From assembly GCA_963844885.1 (NCBI GenBank), contig CAWJQA010000014.1, positions 55,669 through 119,668 on the forward strand: a stretch of DNA of 64,000 bases. The letters are read 5' to 3'. This stretch comes from DATMER01 sp963844885 (GTDB lineage Bacteria; Acidobacteriota; Thermoanaerobaculia; Multivoradales; UBA5704). Shown here in pieces: positions 36,425 through 45,303 of the stretch; position 1 is the stretch's first letter, and each line of letters opens with the position of its first letter. The notes under the pieces were generated by a model. It did not search any database. It was not told the DNA's origin and worked only from the letters and a program-made list of their open reading frames with translations. A program made the translations under genes and the position numbers.

Positions 36425-36904
36425 ATGGGCCACCATCAGATCCACGTCAAGATCAACGGCGTCGAGAAAACCGCGGACGTCGAACCGCGCCTCCTCCTCG
36501 TCCACTTCCTGCGCGAAACCCTTTCGGCTGACCGGCACCCACATCGGCTGCGACACCACGCACTGCGGCGCCTGCACCGTCCTCCTCGACGGCGAGCCGG
36601 TCAAATCGTGCACCATGCTGGCCGTCCAGGCCGACGGCCGCAAGATCACGACCGTCGAAGGGTTGGAACCGAACGGCCAGCTCCATCCGATCCAGCAGGC
36701 TTCTGGGAGAAGCACGGCCTCCAGTGCGGCTACTGCACGCCGGGGATGATGCTGACCGGCTACGCGCTGCTCCAGCGCAAGCCGATCCGAGTGAGGGGGA
36801 GATCCGCGAGGCGATCTCCGGCAACCTGTGCCGCTGCACCGGCTACGTGAACATCGTCAAGGCGGTCCAGCAGGCCGCCGCCAAGCTGCACCGCGGAGGC
36901 CTGA
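36425..36904 (+). CDS. coxS: CO dehydrogenase small [2Fe-2S] subunit (frame broken)
   Basis: About 158 aa joined. Plant-type cluster ligands GCDTTHCGACTVLLDG and second-cluster CGYCTPGMML and NLCRCTGYVNIVKA are all present. Single-base changes near 36528 (extra G), 36705 (missing C) and 36792 (missing G), plus one near the end, break the frame, yet ATG and TGA at 36902 are in the same frame. coxL starts at 36906. Confidence 0.88.
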
Positions 36905-36905
36905 G

Positions 36906-39287
36906 ATGGAACCCAAGACATCGGCACAAGTCTGCGGCATGGGCCACTCGATGAAGCGCAAGGAGGACCCGCGCTTCATCCGCGGCCAGGGCCACTACGT
37001 CGACGACTTCAAGCTCCCCGGCATGGTCTACATGGACATCGTGCGCAGCCCCTACGCGCACGCCAAGATCAAGGCCATCGATACCGAACAAAGCGCTCGC
37101 CATCCCCGGCGTCCTCGCCGTCATCACCGGCGAGACGCTGAAGCAGTCCAACCTGCACTGGATGCCCACCCTGATGTCGGACACCCAGATGGTGCTGCCC
37201 GTCGACAAGGTGATGTACCAGGCGCAGGAGGTGGCCGCGGTGATCGCCACCGACCGCTACATCGCGGCGGACGCGGTCGAGGCGGTGGAGGTGGAGTACG
37301 AGCCGCTGCCGGTGGTCGTCGACCCGTTCAAGGCGCTCGAGCCCGGCGCGACGGTCCTGCGCACCGACAACCGGGGAAGACGGACAACCACATCTGCCAC
37401 TGGGAAGCCGGCGACCGCGCCGCGACCGACGAAGGCCTTCGCCGACTCTGACGTGAGAGTCAAGCAGGACATCTACATCCCGCGCATCCACGTCGCCTCC
37501 ATCGAGACCTGCGGCTGCGTCGCGGACTTCGACAAGGCCATGGGCCATCTCACCGTCTACATGACCACCCAGGCGCCGCACGCCATCCGCACCGTCTTCG
37601 CCCTGGTGCCGGGCACGTCGGCCTGTCGGAAGCAAAGGATCCGCATCGTGTCGCCCGACATCGGCGGCGGCTTCGGCGGCAAGGTGCCGGTCTACCCGGG
37701 CTACGTGATCGCCGTCGCCGCCTCGGTGGTGCTCGGCAAGCCGGTCAAGTGGATCGAGGACCGCATGCGAGAACCTGCAGGCCGACTCCTTCGCCCGCGA
37801 CTACCACATGACACGCCGAGATCGCCGCCAACCGATGACGGCAAGATCACCGGCGCTGCGCGTCAAGACGATGGCCGACCACGGCTACGCCGACGCCGCG
37901 GCGAACCCGTCGAAGTTCCCGGCCGGCCTCTTCTCCATCTGCACCGGCTCCTACGACATGCCGCACGCCTTCGCCGAGGTCGACGGCGCCTACACCAACA
38001 AGCCGCCGGGCGGCGTCGCCTACCGCTGCTCGTTCCGGGTGACCGAAGCCGTTCACGCCATCGAGCGCATGGCCGACATGCTGGCCGCACGAGCTCGGGA
38101 TGGACCCGGCGGAGCTGCGGCTCAAGAACTTCATCCGGCCGGACCAGTTCCCGTACAAATCGGCGCTCGGCTGGGAGTACGACAGCGGCAACTACCACGC
38201 GGCGCTCCACAAGGCGATGGAGATGATCGGCTACGCCGAGCTGCGCAAGGAGCAGGCCGAGAAGCGCGCAGCGCGGCGAGCTGATGGGCATCGGCATCTC
38301 GACCTTCACCGAGATCGTCGGCGCCGGCCCCTCGAAGGACTTCGACATCCTCGGCATCAAGATGTTCGACTCGGCCGAGATCCGCATCCACCCGACCGGC
38401 AAGGCGATCGCCCGCTTCGGCACCAAGTCGCAGGGCCAGGGGCACGAGACCACCTACGCGCAGATCGTCGCCGAGGAGCTGGGCATCCCCGCGGCGCACA
38501 TCAAGGTCGAGGAAGGCGACACCGACACCGCGCCCTACGGCCTCGGCACCTACGCCAGCCGCTCCACGCCGACCGCCGGCGCCGCCGCGCCGATCGCCGC
38601 CGCGGAAGATCCGCGCGAAGGCCACGCAAGATCGCCGCGCACCTGCTCGAAGCGAGCGAGGACGACCTCGAGTGGGAGACGGGCAAGTTCTACGTCAAGG
38701 GCTCGCCCGCAGCAGTCAAAGACGATCCAGGAGATCGCCTTCGCCGCGTACACCAACCATCCGCCGGGCATGGAAGCGGGGCTCGAAGCGGTCGACTACT
38801 ACGATCCGCCGAACCTGACCTTCCCGTTCGGCAGCTACATCTGCGTCGTGGACATCGACCGCGGCACCGGCGAGGTCAAGGTCCGCCGCTTCGTGGCGGT
38901 GGACGACTGCGGCAACATCATCAACCCGATGATCGTCGACGGCCAGATCCACGGCGGCCTCACCATGGGCATGGCCCCGGCGCTGCTCGAGGAGATCAGC
39001 TACGACGAGAGCGGCAACAACCTCGGGAGGCACGCTTCATGGACTACCTGCGTGCCCACCGCGATGGAGACGCCCAACTGGGAGACCGACAAGACCATCA
39101 CGCCCGTCGCCGCACCACCCGATCGGCGCCAAGGGCGTGGGCGAGTCGGCGACGGTCGGCGCGCCGCCGGCGATCGTCAACGCCGTCGTCGACGCGCTGT
39201 CGCCACCTCGGCGTGCGGCACATCGACATCCCGATGACGCCGGAGAAGGTGTGGAAGATCCTCCACGAGAAGGGGGTGGCGGAGTAG
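36906..39287 (+). CDS. coxL: Form I CO dehydrogenase large (molybdenum-copper) subunit, many frame breaks
   Basis: About 790 aa when joined. The active-site loop AYRCSFR (38018-38038), whose Cys binds copper, marks form I CoxL rather than the AYRGAGR of form II. Other cofactor motifs: PDIGGGFGGK, QGQGHETTYAQI and IGAKGVGESA. About twenty single-base insertions or deletions lie between 37088 and 39199 (for example an extra G in LAHELGMDP near 38089), alternately changing and restoring frame; first and last codons agree in frame. The dense, conservative pattern suggests consensus errors rather than decay. A strong hairpin follows the stop. Confidence 0.92.
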
Positions 39288-39300
39288 AGGAGTGAAGAGA

Positions 39301-39326
39301 GGCGCCGGGAAACCGGCGCCTTCCTT
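39301..39326 (+). terminator. Terminator of the cox operon
   Basis: Perfect GGCGCCGG / CCGGCGCC stem with a GAAA tetraloop followed by TTCCTT, 14 bp after the coxL stop. Confidence 0.8.
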
Positions 39327-39332
39327 GGGGTG

Positions 39333-39352
39333 TACATGACGTGTCTACATGA
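39333..39352 (+). promoter_or_regulatory. Candidate operator: paired TACATGA repeats
   Basis: TACATGA occurs at 39333-39339 and 39346-39352, 13 bp apart, in the gap before the antitoxin gene, with GATAGCAT overlapping as a possible -10. Direct repeats like this fit autoregulation by an antitoxin; weak evidence. Confidence 0.3.
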
Positions 39353-39526
39353 TAGCATTGGGCCATGCCCTCTCCCTCTGACATCTCCGTCGTCAGCGCT
39401 CGCGCAATGCTAGGCTTCGCGCGTCGCATCCGTCCTATCCGGCCGACCCAGGAGTGGATGGACGAGTTGCGGGACGGCGAGACCGAGGGCTCGAAGAGGG
39501 TAGAATACCGGTCGGAGGAGACAGCC

Positions 39527-39715
39527 ATGGCGGCAAGTGCGAAAGAGCGCATGCTGGAGATCATCCAAGACCAGCCTGACGACAGCTCCTACGAAGAGAT
39601 TCTGCGCGAGCTTGCCTTCGCCCGCATGATCGAGCGCGGGCTGGCCGACTCGAACGCGGGAAGGACGATCAGCAGTGAGGAGATGGAGAAGAGGATCTCT
39701 TCTTGGGGAGGGTGA
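39527..39715 (+). CDS. ParD-like antitoxin
   Basis: 62 aa from MAASAKERML with GGAGGAGA upstream. A helical protein EIIQDQPDDSSYEEILRELAFARMIERGL and charged tail EEMEKRISSWGG, in the style of short antitoxins paired with ParE/RelE toxins. It overlaps the toxin gene by 13 bp. The upstream in-frame extension to 39365 is unlikely to be translated. Confidence 0.75.
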   Translation: MAASAKERMLEIIQDQPDDSSYEEILRELAFARMIERGLADSNAGRTISSEEMEKRISSWGG

Positions 39716-39999
39716 GTTGGACGCGGGAAGCGGAGCTCTGGCTCCGCGAGGTCCACGACCATATCGCCGCCGACAATCCTGCGGCGGCTGGCCGTACCGT
39801 CCGCGGTATCTTCGAGCGGGCGCAGACGCTATCTGCCTTCCCTGAGCGCGGCTACAGGCAGCCGAATTCAGCCGGCCGTCCCATCCGGGTCCTTCTCTAC
39901 GGCCATTATCGGATCGCTTATCTCGTGAAGGATGGCGGCGACATCGATATCCTTGGCGTCTTCCACGGAGCCCTGGATATCGACCGGTTTCTGCCCTGA
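39703..39999 (+). CDS. RelE/ParE family toxin
   Basis: About 98 aa. VSWTREAELWLREVHDHIAADNPAAAGRTV, FPERGYRQPN, IRVLLYGHYRIAYLV and IDILGVFHGALDIDRFL are the usual ParE/RelE elements. TTG at 39703 or GTG at 39712 is the start. ParE poisons gyrase and RelE cuts mRNA; the DIDILGVFHG end is more ParE-like. Confidence 0.82.
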   Translation: MGRVSWTREAELWLREVHDHIAADNPAAAGRTVRGIFERAQTLSAFPERGYRQPNSAGRPIRVLLYGHYRIAYLVKDGGDIDILGVFHGALDIDRFLP

Positions 40000-40180
40000 T
40001 CGACCTCCCGTCTGAAAAGAAAGCGAAGCCGCAAAGAGTCCCGAGAGGAGTCGTGCCTCGACGACGCCGGACACTTCGGGCGGTATACGGCTCGGCCGTA
40101 CGCATATCAAGAGCGTGCAGGGCCCGAGAGTCCAGGCGAGGCCGCGGCGCCGGATCGAGAAATCGACCCGCCTGACGCCT

Positions 40181-40375
40181 CTACCGGGGCTTGAGGGCCG
40201 CCTGCCTCTCCACCACCGCGGGGTCCCGGTCAAAGACGCCGTGCGAGTAGAACGCTTCATCGAGGTCGTTCGTGGCCTGGGCCTGCTCGAGCCACAGGTT
40301 CCAGTAGGCGATGAGCTCGTCCCACGTCAGGTTGCGCAGGTCGAGGTCTTCCTCGCTGAGAAACTCGTCCCTCAT
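40181..40375 (-). CDS. Small hypothetical protein
   Basis: 64 aa from MRDEFLSEEDLDL: LRNLTWDELIAYWNLWLEQAQATND followed by YSHGVFDRDP. Compact, aromatic-rich helix with an acidic N-terminus. I recall similar short hypotheticals but no function. Divergent from the next gene with only 25 bp between starts. No good ribosome-binding site. Confidence 0.55.
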   Translation of the reverse strand: MRDEFLSEEDLDLRNLTWDELIAYWNLWLEQAQATNDLDEAFYSHGVFDRDPAVVERQAALKPR

Positions 40376-40400
40376 GCCGGCGACAATATACACTGACCCC

Positions 40401-41034
40401 ATGGGAAACAAGCTCTGCCCGAAAGTGATCCTGGAAGGCACGCGCCTCACGTTCAAGACCGAGATCGCGTTCGCGCTCAACGAGCATCCGCGGATCGTGG
40501 GTCCACGCAAGTACCGGTATCATTCGCCGCTCATCTCGGCGGAGTGGTGCGCGTTCACGAACGTGCCTTGGGGGCGGGGGCTGATCAATTTCGAGCCCCA
40601 GGAGGCGGAGATGGCCATGGAAACCTACCGCACCTGGGTGCGGTTGTTCGAGCTGCAACGATACTATTCCTGGATCGTGGACCGTTTCCATATCTCGACC
40701 CAGGCGTACCAGATCCGGAGATACGGCACGCGCTACGACTTCCGCTGGCTCGAAGACCGGCTTGATCCCGCTGGGCTTCCGGCTGATCTATTGCACGCGC
40801 AGCCCGGAGTCGTTCGCGGCGGCGCGGGAGGAGCGGCTCAAGGTCTCCGGCAATCCCTCCCAATACGATCGCCTGGAGGTCTTCGTAGAGGAGCAGGAGC
40901 TGATGAACGAGCTGATCGCGGCCTCCAGCCTGCCCACCTTGAAGGTGGACCTGTCCGACAACGACGTGCCGCGCGCGGTGGAGACGATCGCCGACTGGCT
41001 GGAGGCCACGGGCGGCCTCTACATGGCTTCTTGA
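40401..41034 (+). CDS. P-loop nucleoside kinase-like protein (one frame break)
   Basis: About 211 aa joined. KVILEGTRLTFKTEIA stands where a Walker A would be, but the second Gly is Phe (TFKT). WIVDRFHISTQAYQIRRYG and FRWLEDRLIPLGFRLIYCTRSPESF echo the DRxxxS and lid regions of thymidylate/deoxynucleoside kinases. The frame breaks near 40765. Probably a divergent kinase or pseudo-kinase. Upstream minus-strand gene diverges. Confidence 0.6.
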
Positions 41035-41056
41035 GCGCAGGCCCAGGCAACAACTC

Positions 41057-41086
41057 CCCCCGGCCCGCCGCCGCGCGGGCCGGGGG
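41057..41086. terminator. Bidirectional terminator between convergent genes
   Basis: Perfect 11-bp arms CCCCCGGCCCG (41057-41067) and CGGGCCGGGGG (41076-41086), lying between the P-loop gene and the STAS-like gene, which converge. Confidence 0.65.
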
Positions 41087-41096
41087 TGCTCCTCGC

Positions 41097-41492
41097 CTAG
41101 TGGATCTCCGGGTCGACGGCCCGGACCAGCCAGTCGATCGCGATCTTTTCCCAGTCCTGTTCCGTGGAGGCGTCGATGTACCGGCTCGTGGCGTCGATGC
41201 CGGTCTCCTTGCCCAGCCGCCGGACCTGGAGTGTGGCGATGGCGCTGTTGAGCACGACGGCGTTGCGCTCCATGCCGACCTGCTTGAAGAAGCGGATGGC
41301 CTCTTTGAGGATCTCCTGCGCGTCCGCGGGGAAGGCACGCGAATGGCGCATGTCCAGGAGCACGGGGAACTTGCGGCCCCGGGAGCGGATCGTCTGCTTC
41401 ATGTCGTCGAGGAGCGTGCTCAGGTCTTGCTTCTGGAGAAAACCTTCGAAGACCAGCTTGTAGCCGTACTGCGTCTGCTCGATCCGGTGCAT
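41097..41492 (-). CDS. SpoIIAA/STAS-like domain protein
   Basis: 131 aa from MHRIEQTQ with GGAAGGAGGG upstream. YGYKLVFEGFLQKQDLSTLLDDMKQTI, FPVLLDMRHSRAFPADAQEILKEAI and NAVVLNSAIATLQVRRLG give the alternating strand-helix order of STAS or SEC14-like SpoIIAA folds. It may bind a lipid or nucleotide, or act as an anti-anti-sigma factor; I cannot tell. Upstream (41493-41598) is a short gap. Confidence 0.6.
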   Translation of the reverse strand: MHRIEQTQYGYKLVFEGFLQKQDLSTLLDDMKQTIRSRGRKFPVLLDMRHSRAFPADAQEILKEAIRFFKQVGMERNAVVLNSAIATLQVRRLGKETGIDATSRYIDASTEQDWEKIAIDWLVRAVDPEIH

Positions 41493-41598
41493 GCGGGTGC
41501 CCTCCTTCCGTAGATCACAGGACATCAGAACTTCAGGGCCGCGTTCGCGGCATTACCTGTCAAGTGCAGGAAAAGAGGCGGAGGGGGACAGCCGGGGA

Positions 41599-41630
41599 GA
41601 AAAAAAAGAAGGGGAGCCCGAGGGCTCCCC
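41599..41630 (-). terminator. Rho-independent terminator of the FadL-type gene
   Basis: On the minus strand GGGGAGCCC / GGGCTCCCC with a very small loop, followed by a U-rich run (TTCTTTTTTTT). 26 bp after the gene's stop. Confidence 0.85.
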
Positions 41631-41655
41631 TCTTGCGATGGCCGAGGCGCCGGCC

Positions 41656-42925
41656 TTAGAGGCTGAACGAGAAGGTGGCCACGATGCTGTTGAGCGTCAT
41701 CTCGGTGGTCACGCGGGTGCCCGGGACGGGGCCGGAGACGGGGGAGATGAAGGGGCCGGAGATCTTCTCGGAGAAGGCGCGGTAGTAGGCGGCGTTCATG
41801 GTCAGGGACGGCGTCACCTGGATGCCCATGCCGACGCACGCGTGCTTGCCGAAGATGGCCGGGGACGCCACGTTGAAGAAGGTGACCTCGTCCGGGATGG
41901 CGTTCTCGGTCTGGTTGTAGCCGGCGCGCAGGGTGAGCTTCGGCATCGCCTGGAACTGGACGCCCAGGCCGTAGGCCGTGATGTCCTGCCAGCCCAGCAC
42001 GGTGCCGAAGCCTTCGGTGTCTCGCGAAGTAGAGCTGCTTGGCGTCGAGGGCGATCTTCAGGCGGTCGGAGGGGGTGATGCCGATGCCGAGGACCGCGTT
42101 GGCCGGGTTGTTGACCTGCAGCTTGAGCTTGCGGGCGGTGCCGAAGGTCGGCAGGTTCGGATTGGCCACCGCGGAGTTCCACTCGAAGTCCTCGAACTCC
42201 ATCTCGCTCTGGTAGGAGCCCCCGATGCTGAACACGTCGTTGATCTTGTAGAAGACGCCGACCTGGGCGCCGAAACCCCAGGCGCTGTCGCTGTCCGTGC
42301 TCGGCACGAAGCAGACGCCGCCGGCGGAGCAGTCGGGCGTGGCGAAGCCCGCCGGACGGGCGGTCAGCGAGGCGCGGCCAGCGATGAAGGCGCCGCCGAT
42401 GGAGAGGTTGTCGTTCACCTGGTACGCCGCCATGACCGGCACCTTCATCAGGGCGTAGCCGGAGAAGACGTGGCCGAAGCCGAAGGGCTGGGGCGCGAAG
42501 ATCGGGTTGGTGGAGTCCTGCGGGAAGTCGGCGCCGAAGCCGGCCATGCCGAGGAAGCCGACGCCGTAGGCGAGCTTGCCGCCCGGTTTGTGGGCGGTGA
42601 AGCCGAAGGCCGGGATGAGGGCCGGATCGGCCGCGTGCTCGGTCTTCCCCTTGAAGGGTCCGACCTGGCTCTCGACGGTGATGTCGTCGTCGGCGAGCTC
42701 GGCGCTGAACTCGAATTTGTGGCCGTCGAGCTGGGTGAGGAGCGCGGGGTTCAGGTTGAGCGCGCCCAGCGCGTCGTTGGGCAGCGCCACACCGGCGCCT
42801 CCCATGGAGCTGTTGACCGCTCCGATGCCGTGCAGGGCGTTGCCGTTGCCGGCCCAGGCCGGCAGCGTGGTGAAGGCGGAGGCGGCGAGGAGCAGAACAA
42901 AGCCTGTAACCTTCCTTGACATCAT
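41656..42925 (-). CDS. OmpP1/FadL family outer-membrane transporter (one frame break)
   Basis: About 422 aa. Signal peptide (KVTGFVLLLAASAFTTLPAWAG), then the FadL N-terminal hatch NGNALHGIGAVNSSMGGAGVALPNDALGALNLNPA, barrel strands, and a C-terminal strand NSIVATFSFSL ending in an aromatic-Leu. FadL proteins take long-chain fatty acids or hydrophobic compounds across the outer membrane. A break near 42025 separates ALDAKQLYFA from VLGWQDITAYG. MM start at 42925 or 42922; GGGAGA precedes. Terminator at 41599. Confidence 0.85.
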
Positions 42926-43034
42926 GGATCTCCCTGGATCAGGTCGCCTGATCGAAATGTGCGGCCTCCCGGCTCGCGAGGGCGGCGGTGCCGCGCGGCG
43001 GAGTGGGCCTTGCACCTAGGAATAGCTGGAGAAA

Positions 43035-44093
43035 TCATATCGGAATCCGCGCGGACGTCAAAGTCTCCGGCTGCTCACTTTGAGGGCTATGGGTGTGCAG
43101 CGGGTGCGCTAGTCCCCCCTTCGACCCGTACTGCTGGACGCCGCCGCCGGGGGTCGTGGGGGCCGGCCAGGGGGAGGCGCCGCCGTTGTTCAGGGGCGGG
43201 TTGGCGTCGTCGAAGAACTTGTACCAGGCGCCGTTGCCGTCCACGCCCGCCTGGAGCTGTGGCTCCAAACAGGTGAGCTCGCCGAACCAGGCGGAGTGCT
43301 GGTTGCCCTGCCGGCGGACGCAGAGCGCCGCCGGGAGGAGCGGCACGTCGCCGGTCGTCCAGGGTCCCTGCTGAGTCGGGCCTGGAAGCGGTGTGCCGCT
43401 GCCGGGCTGGTTGAGCGCCGCGAGCTGGCCGGCGGTGAGCTTGAGGAGGAGCAGGGGCGCCGTAAAATACTGGTCCTGGAGCTTCGAGCCCGGATTCTTG
43501 GCGAGCTTTCCCGTCAGGAGGATCTCGTAGTCGAGGTCGCGCGCGGAGTTCTGGGAGGCGGGGCTCTGGCCTTGCGGCGGGTTGCGCTCGCCGCCGCGGG
43601 CGCCGGGGGCGATGACCTCGTAGCCGCCCATGTTCCAGCTCGTCTGCCAGGCGGTGAGGTGGTTGAGCGCGGCCTCGGCCCGCCACCAGCGCTGGGCCAG
43701 GGGGATCAGGGTGTCGTCCTGGGCCTGGAGCGCGGCGTAGAGGAGGGCGGCGCCCCCGGCGTGCCAGAGCTGGGCGTGGGAGGAGGTCAGGGTCTCGACG
43801 GCGCCCGCGGGTCCGAGGCCGCCGCCCTGGCTCGGATCGTGGGGGACGCAGCCGTGGCCGTAATTCTCCTGGACCTGGAACACGAGCTGCGCCAGCTTCC
43901 TCGCCTGGCCGGCGTCGGTGCCCGGCGCCTTCAGCACGCAGGCGTCGGTGTAGGCCACGGCGGCCTGCAGAAACTTCTGGTTGGGGGTGAACTTCGGGTT
44001 GAGCTCGTCCGGCGTGGGCTGGACCTTGGCGGGCGTCTGGCCCTGGACGAGGACGTCGTACAGGTGCTCCAAAAGCTGTTGCTCGGCTCCCAT
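43035..44093 (-). CDS. Conserved protein of unknown family, paralogue A
   Basis: 352 aa, soluble. Residues shared with the next gene include MGAE at the start, VETLTxSHAQLWHAGxAALL, WWRAxAALxHLTAW, APGARGG, DLDYExLLxGKL, and DDAxPPLxNGG near the end. I do not recognise a family. No signal peptide or transmembrane helix, so cytoplasmic, or secreted without a recognisable signal. The C-terminal tail GSKGGLAHPLHTHSPQSEQP is Pro/His-rich. 27 bp from the paralogue. Confidence 0.7.
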   Translation of the reverse strand: MGAEQQLLEHLYDVLVQGQTPAKVQPTPDELNPKFTPNQKFLQAAVAYTDACVLKAPGTDAGQARKLAQLVFQVQENYGHGCVPHDPSQGGGLGPAGAVETLTSSHAQLWHAGGAALLYAALQAQDDTLIPLAQRWWRAEAALNHLTAWQTSWNMGGYEVIAPGARGGERNPPQGQSPASQNSARDLDYEILLTGKLAKNPGSKLQDQYFTAPLLLLKLTAGQLAALNQPGSGTPLPGPTQQGPWTTGDVPLLPAALCVRRQGNQHSAWFGELTCLEPQLQAGVDGNGAWYKFFDDANPPLNNGGASPWPAPTTPGGGVQQYGSKGGLAHPLHTHSPQSEQPETLTSARIPI

Positions 44094-44120
44094 GGGAGTC
44101 TCCTTTCGGGGTTCAAGGGT

Positions 44121-45132
44121 TCAGACGACGCGCGTGCCGTAGTTGTGATCTGGAGCCTGTGGCCGGCCGGGCGGCGGGAACGGCGACAGGCCGCCGTTGC
44201 GCAGCGGAGGCTCGGCGTCGTCCCAGAACTTGAACCAGGGCTCATCGCCGTCGACGCCCGCCTGAAACTGGGGCTCGAGGGCGGACAGGGTTTCGAACCA
44301 GGCGGAATGCCGGTTGTCGCTACGGCGCACGTGCAGGGGCGAGGGGAGGAGCGGCACGTCGTGCTCCCTCCAGGGGCCGAGCAGGCCGTCCGGTCCGATG
44401 AGCGGCTTGCCGAAGCCCGGGTCGCGGAGCCGCTCGAGCTCGGCTGGCGGCAGGCCGGCAAGGAGCCAGGGTCCCAGGAAATACTGTTCCCGGAGGTTGT
44501 CGCGGTCGAAATCGAGCTTGCCGCGGAGGAGGAGCTCGTAGTCGAGATCCCGCGCCGGGTTTTCAGCGGGAGCCGAGTCCGGCCCGCGCGAGCCGCCGCG
44601 GGCGCCGGGGGCGACGATCTTGAAATGGCCGCGGATCTTCTTCCTCTTCCAGTCCGTACTCCAGGCGGTGAGGTGGCAGAGGGCGGCCTGGGCCCGCCAC
44701 CAGATCCCGGCCAGGACGGCGACGCTGGCGTCATTGGCGAGCAGGGCGGCGGTGAGCAGGGCGGCCGAGCCGGCGTGCCAGAGCTGGGCGTGGGACGGCG
44801 TGAGCGTTTCGACCGCGCCTCCCTTGCCGATGCCCTGGTCGTCCAGATTCCGGGTAATGGCGCCGGTGGCCCTGGCGGTGGTCTGGACCTGGAAGACGCG
44901 CCGGGCCAGCTTTTCCGCCTGCACGGGGTCCGTGCCCGGGGGTTCCAGACGAGAGCGTTCGTGTACGCCACCGCGGCCTGGAGCAGCTTCGGTCTGGGGC
45001 GAAGCCCGGATTGAGGCGGGCGGCGGCGTCGGCCTGCCGTCGCCGCAGCCGGTCGAGGGCTTTTTCGTCCCTGTTCTCCAAAGCGGTGAACACCTTCAAG
45101 AGCCGCTCCATCATCGGCTTCTCGGCACCCAT
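44121..45132 (-). CDS. Conserved protein of unknown family, paralogue B (two frame breaks)
   Basis: About 337 aa joined. Begins MGAEKPMMERLLKVFTALENRDE with GGAGGACG upstream; then a break near 44995 (LNPGFAP to KLLQAAVAYTNALVWN) and another near 44940 (VQAEKLARRVFQVQ). Same conserved blocks as paralogue A, so the two arose by duplication. They are divergent from the chemosensory operon, which starts 171 bp away. Confidence 0.7.
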
Positions 45133-45303
45133 GACGACGTCCTCCTCCTGGTCCTGCTCAGGGAATGGTTCAGGGAATGCTTTTGTCATGACTCTAGCAC
45201 GGGACTGGCACGAGACGAGCACGGGAACAACGGCGCGGCGGCTTGCGATGGCAGGGTGGAATCACCTATCCTACGTCTCAATTTCGCAAAGGAGATAGAC
45301 AGG

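Noticed and set aside
36425..39287. Programmed frameshifting in coxS/coxL
   Set aside because: More than twenty shifts of both signs at sites without a common slippery motif; not plausible as decoding.
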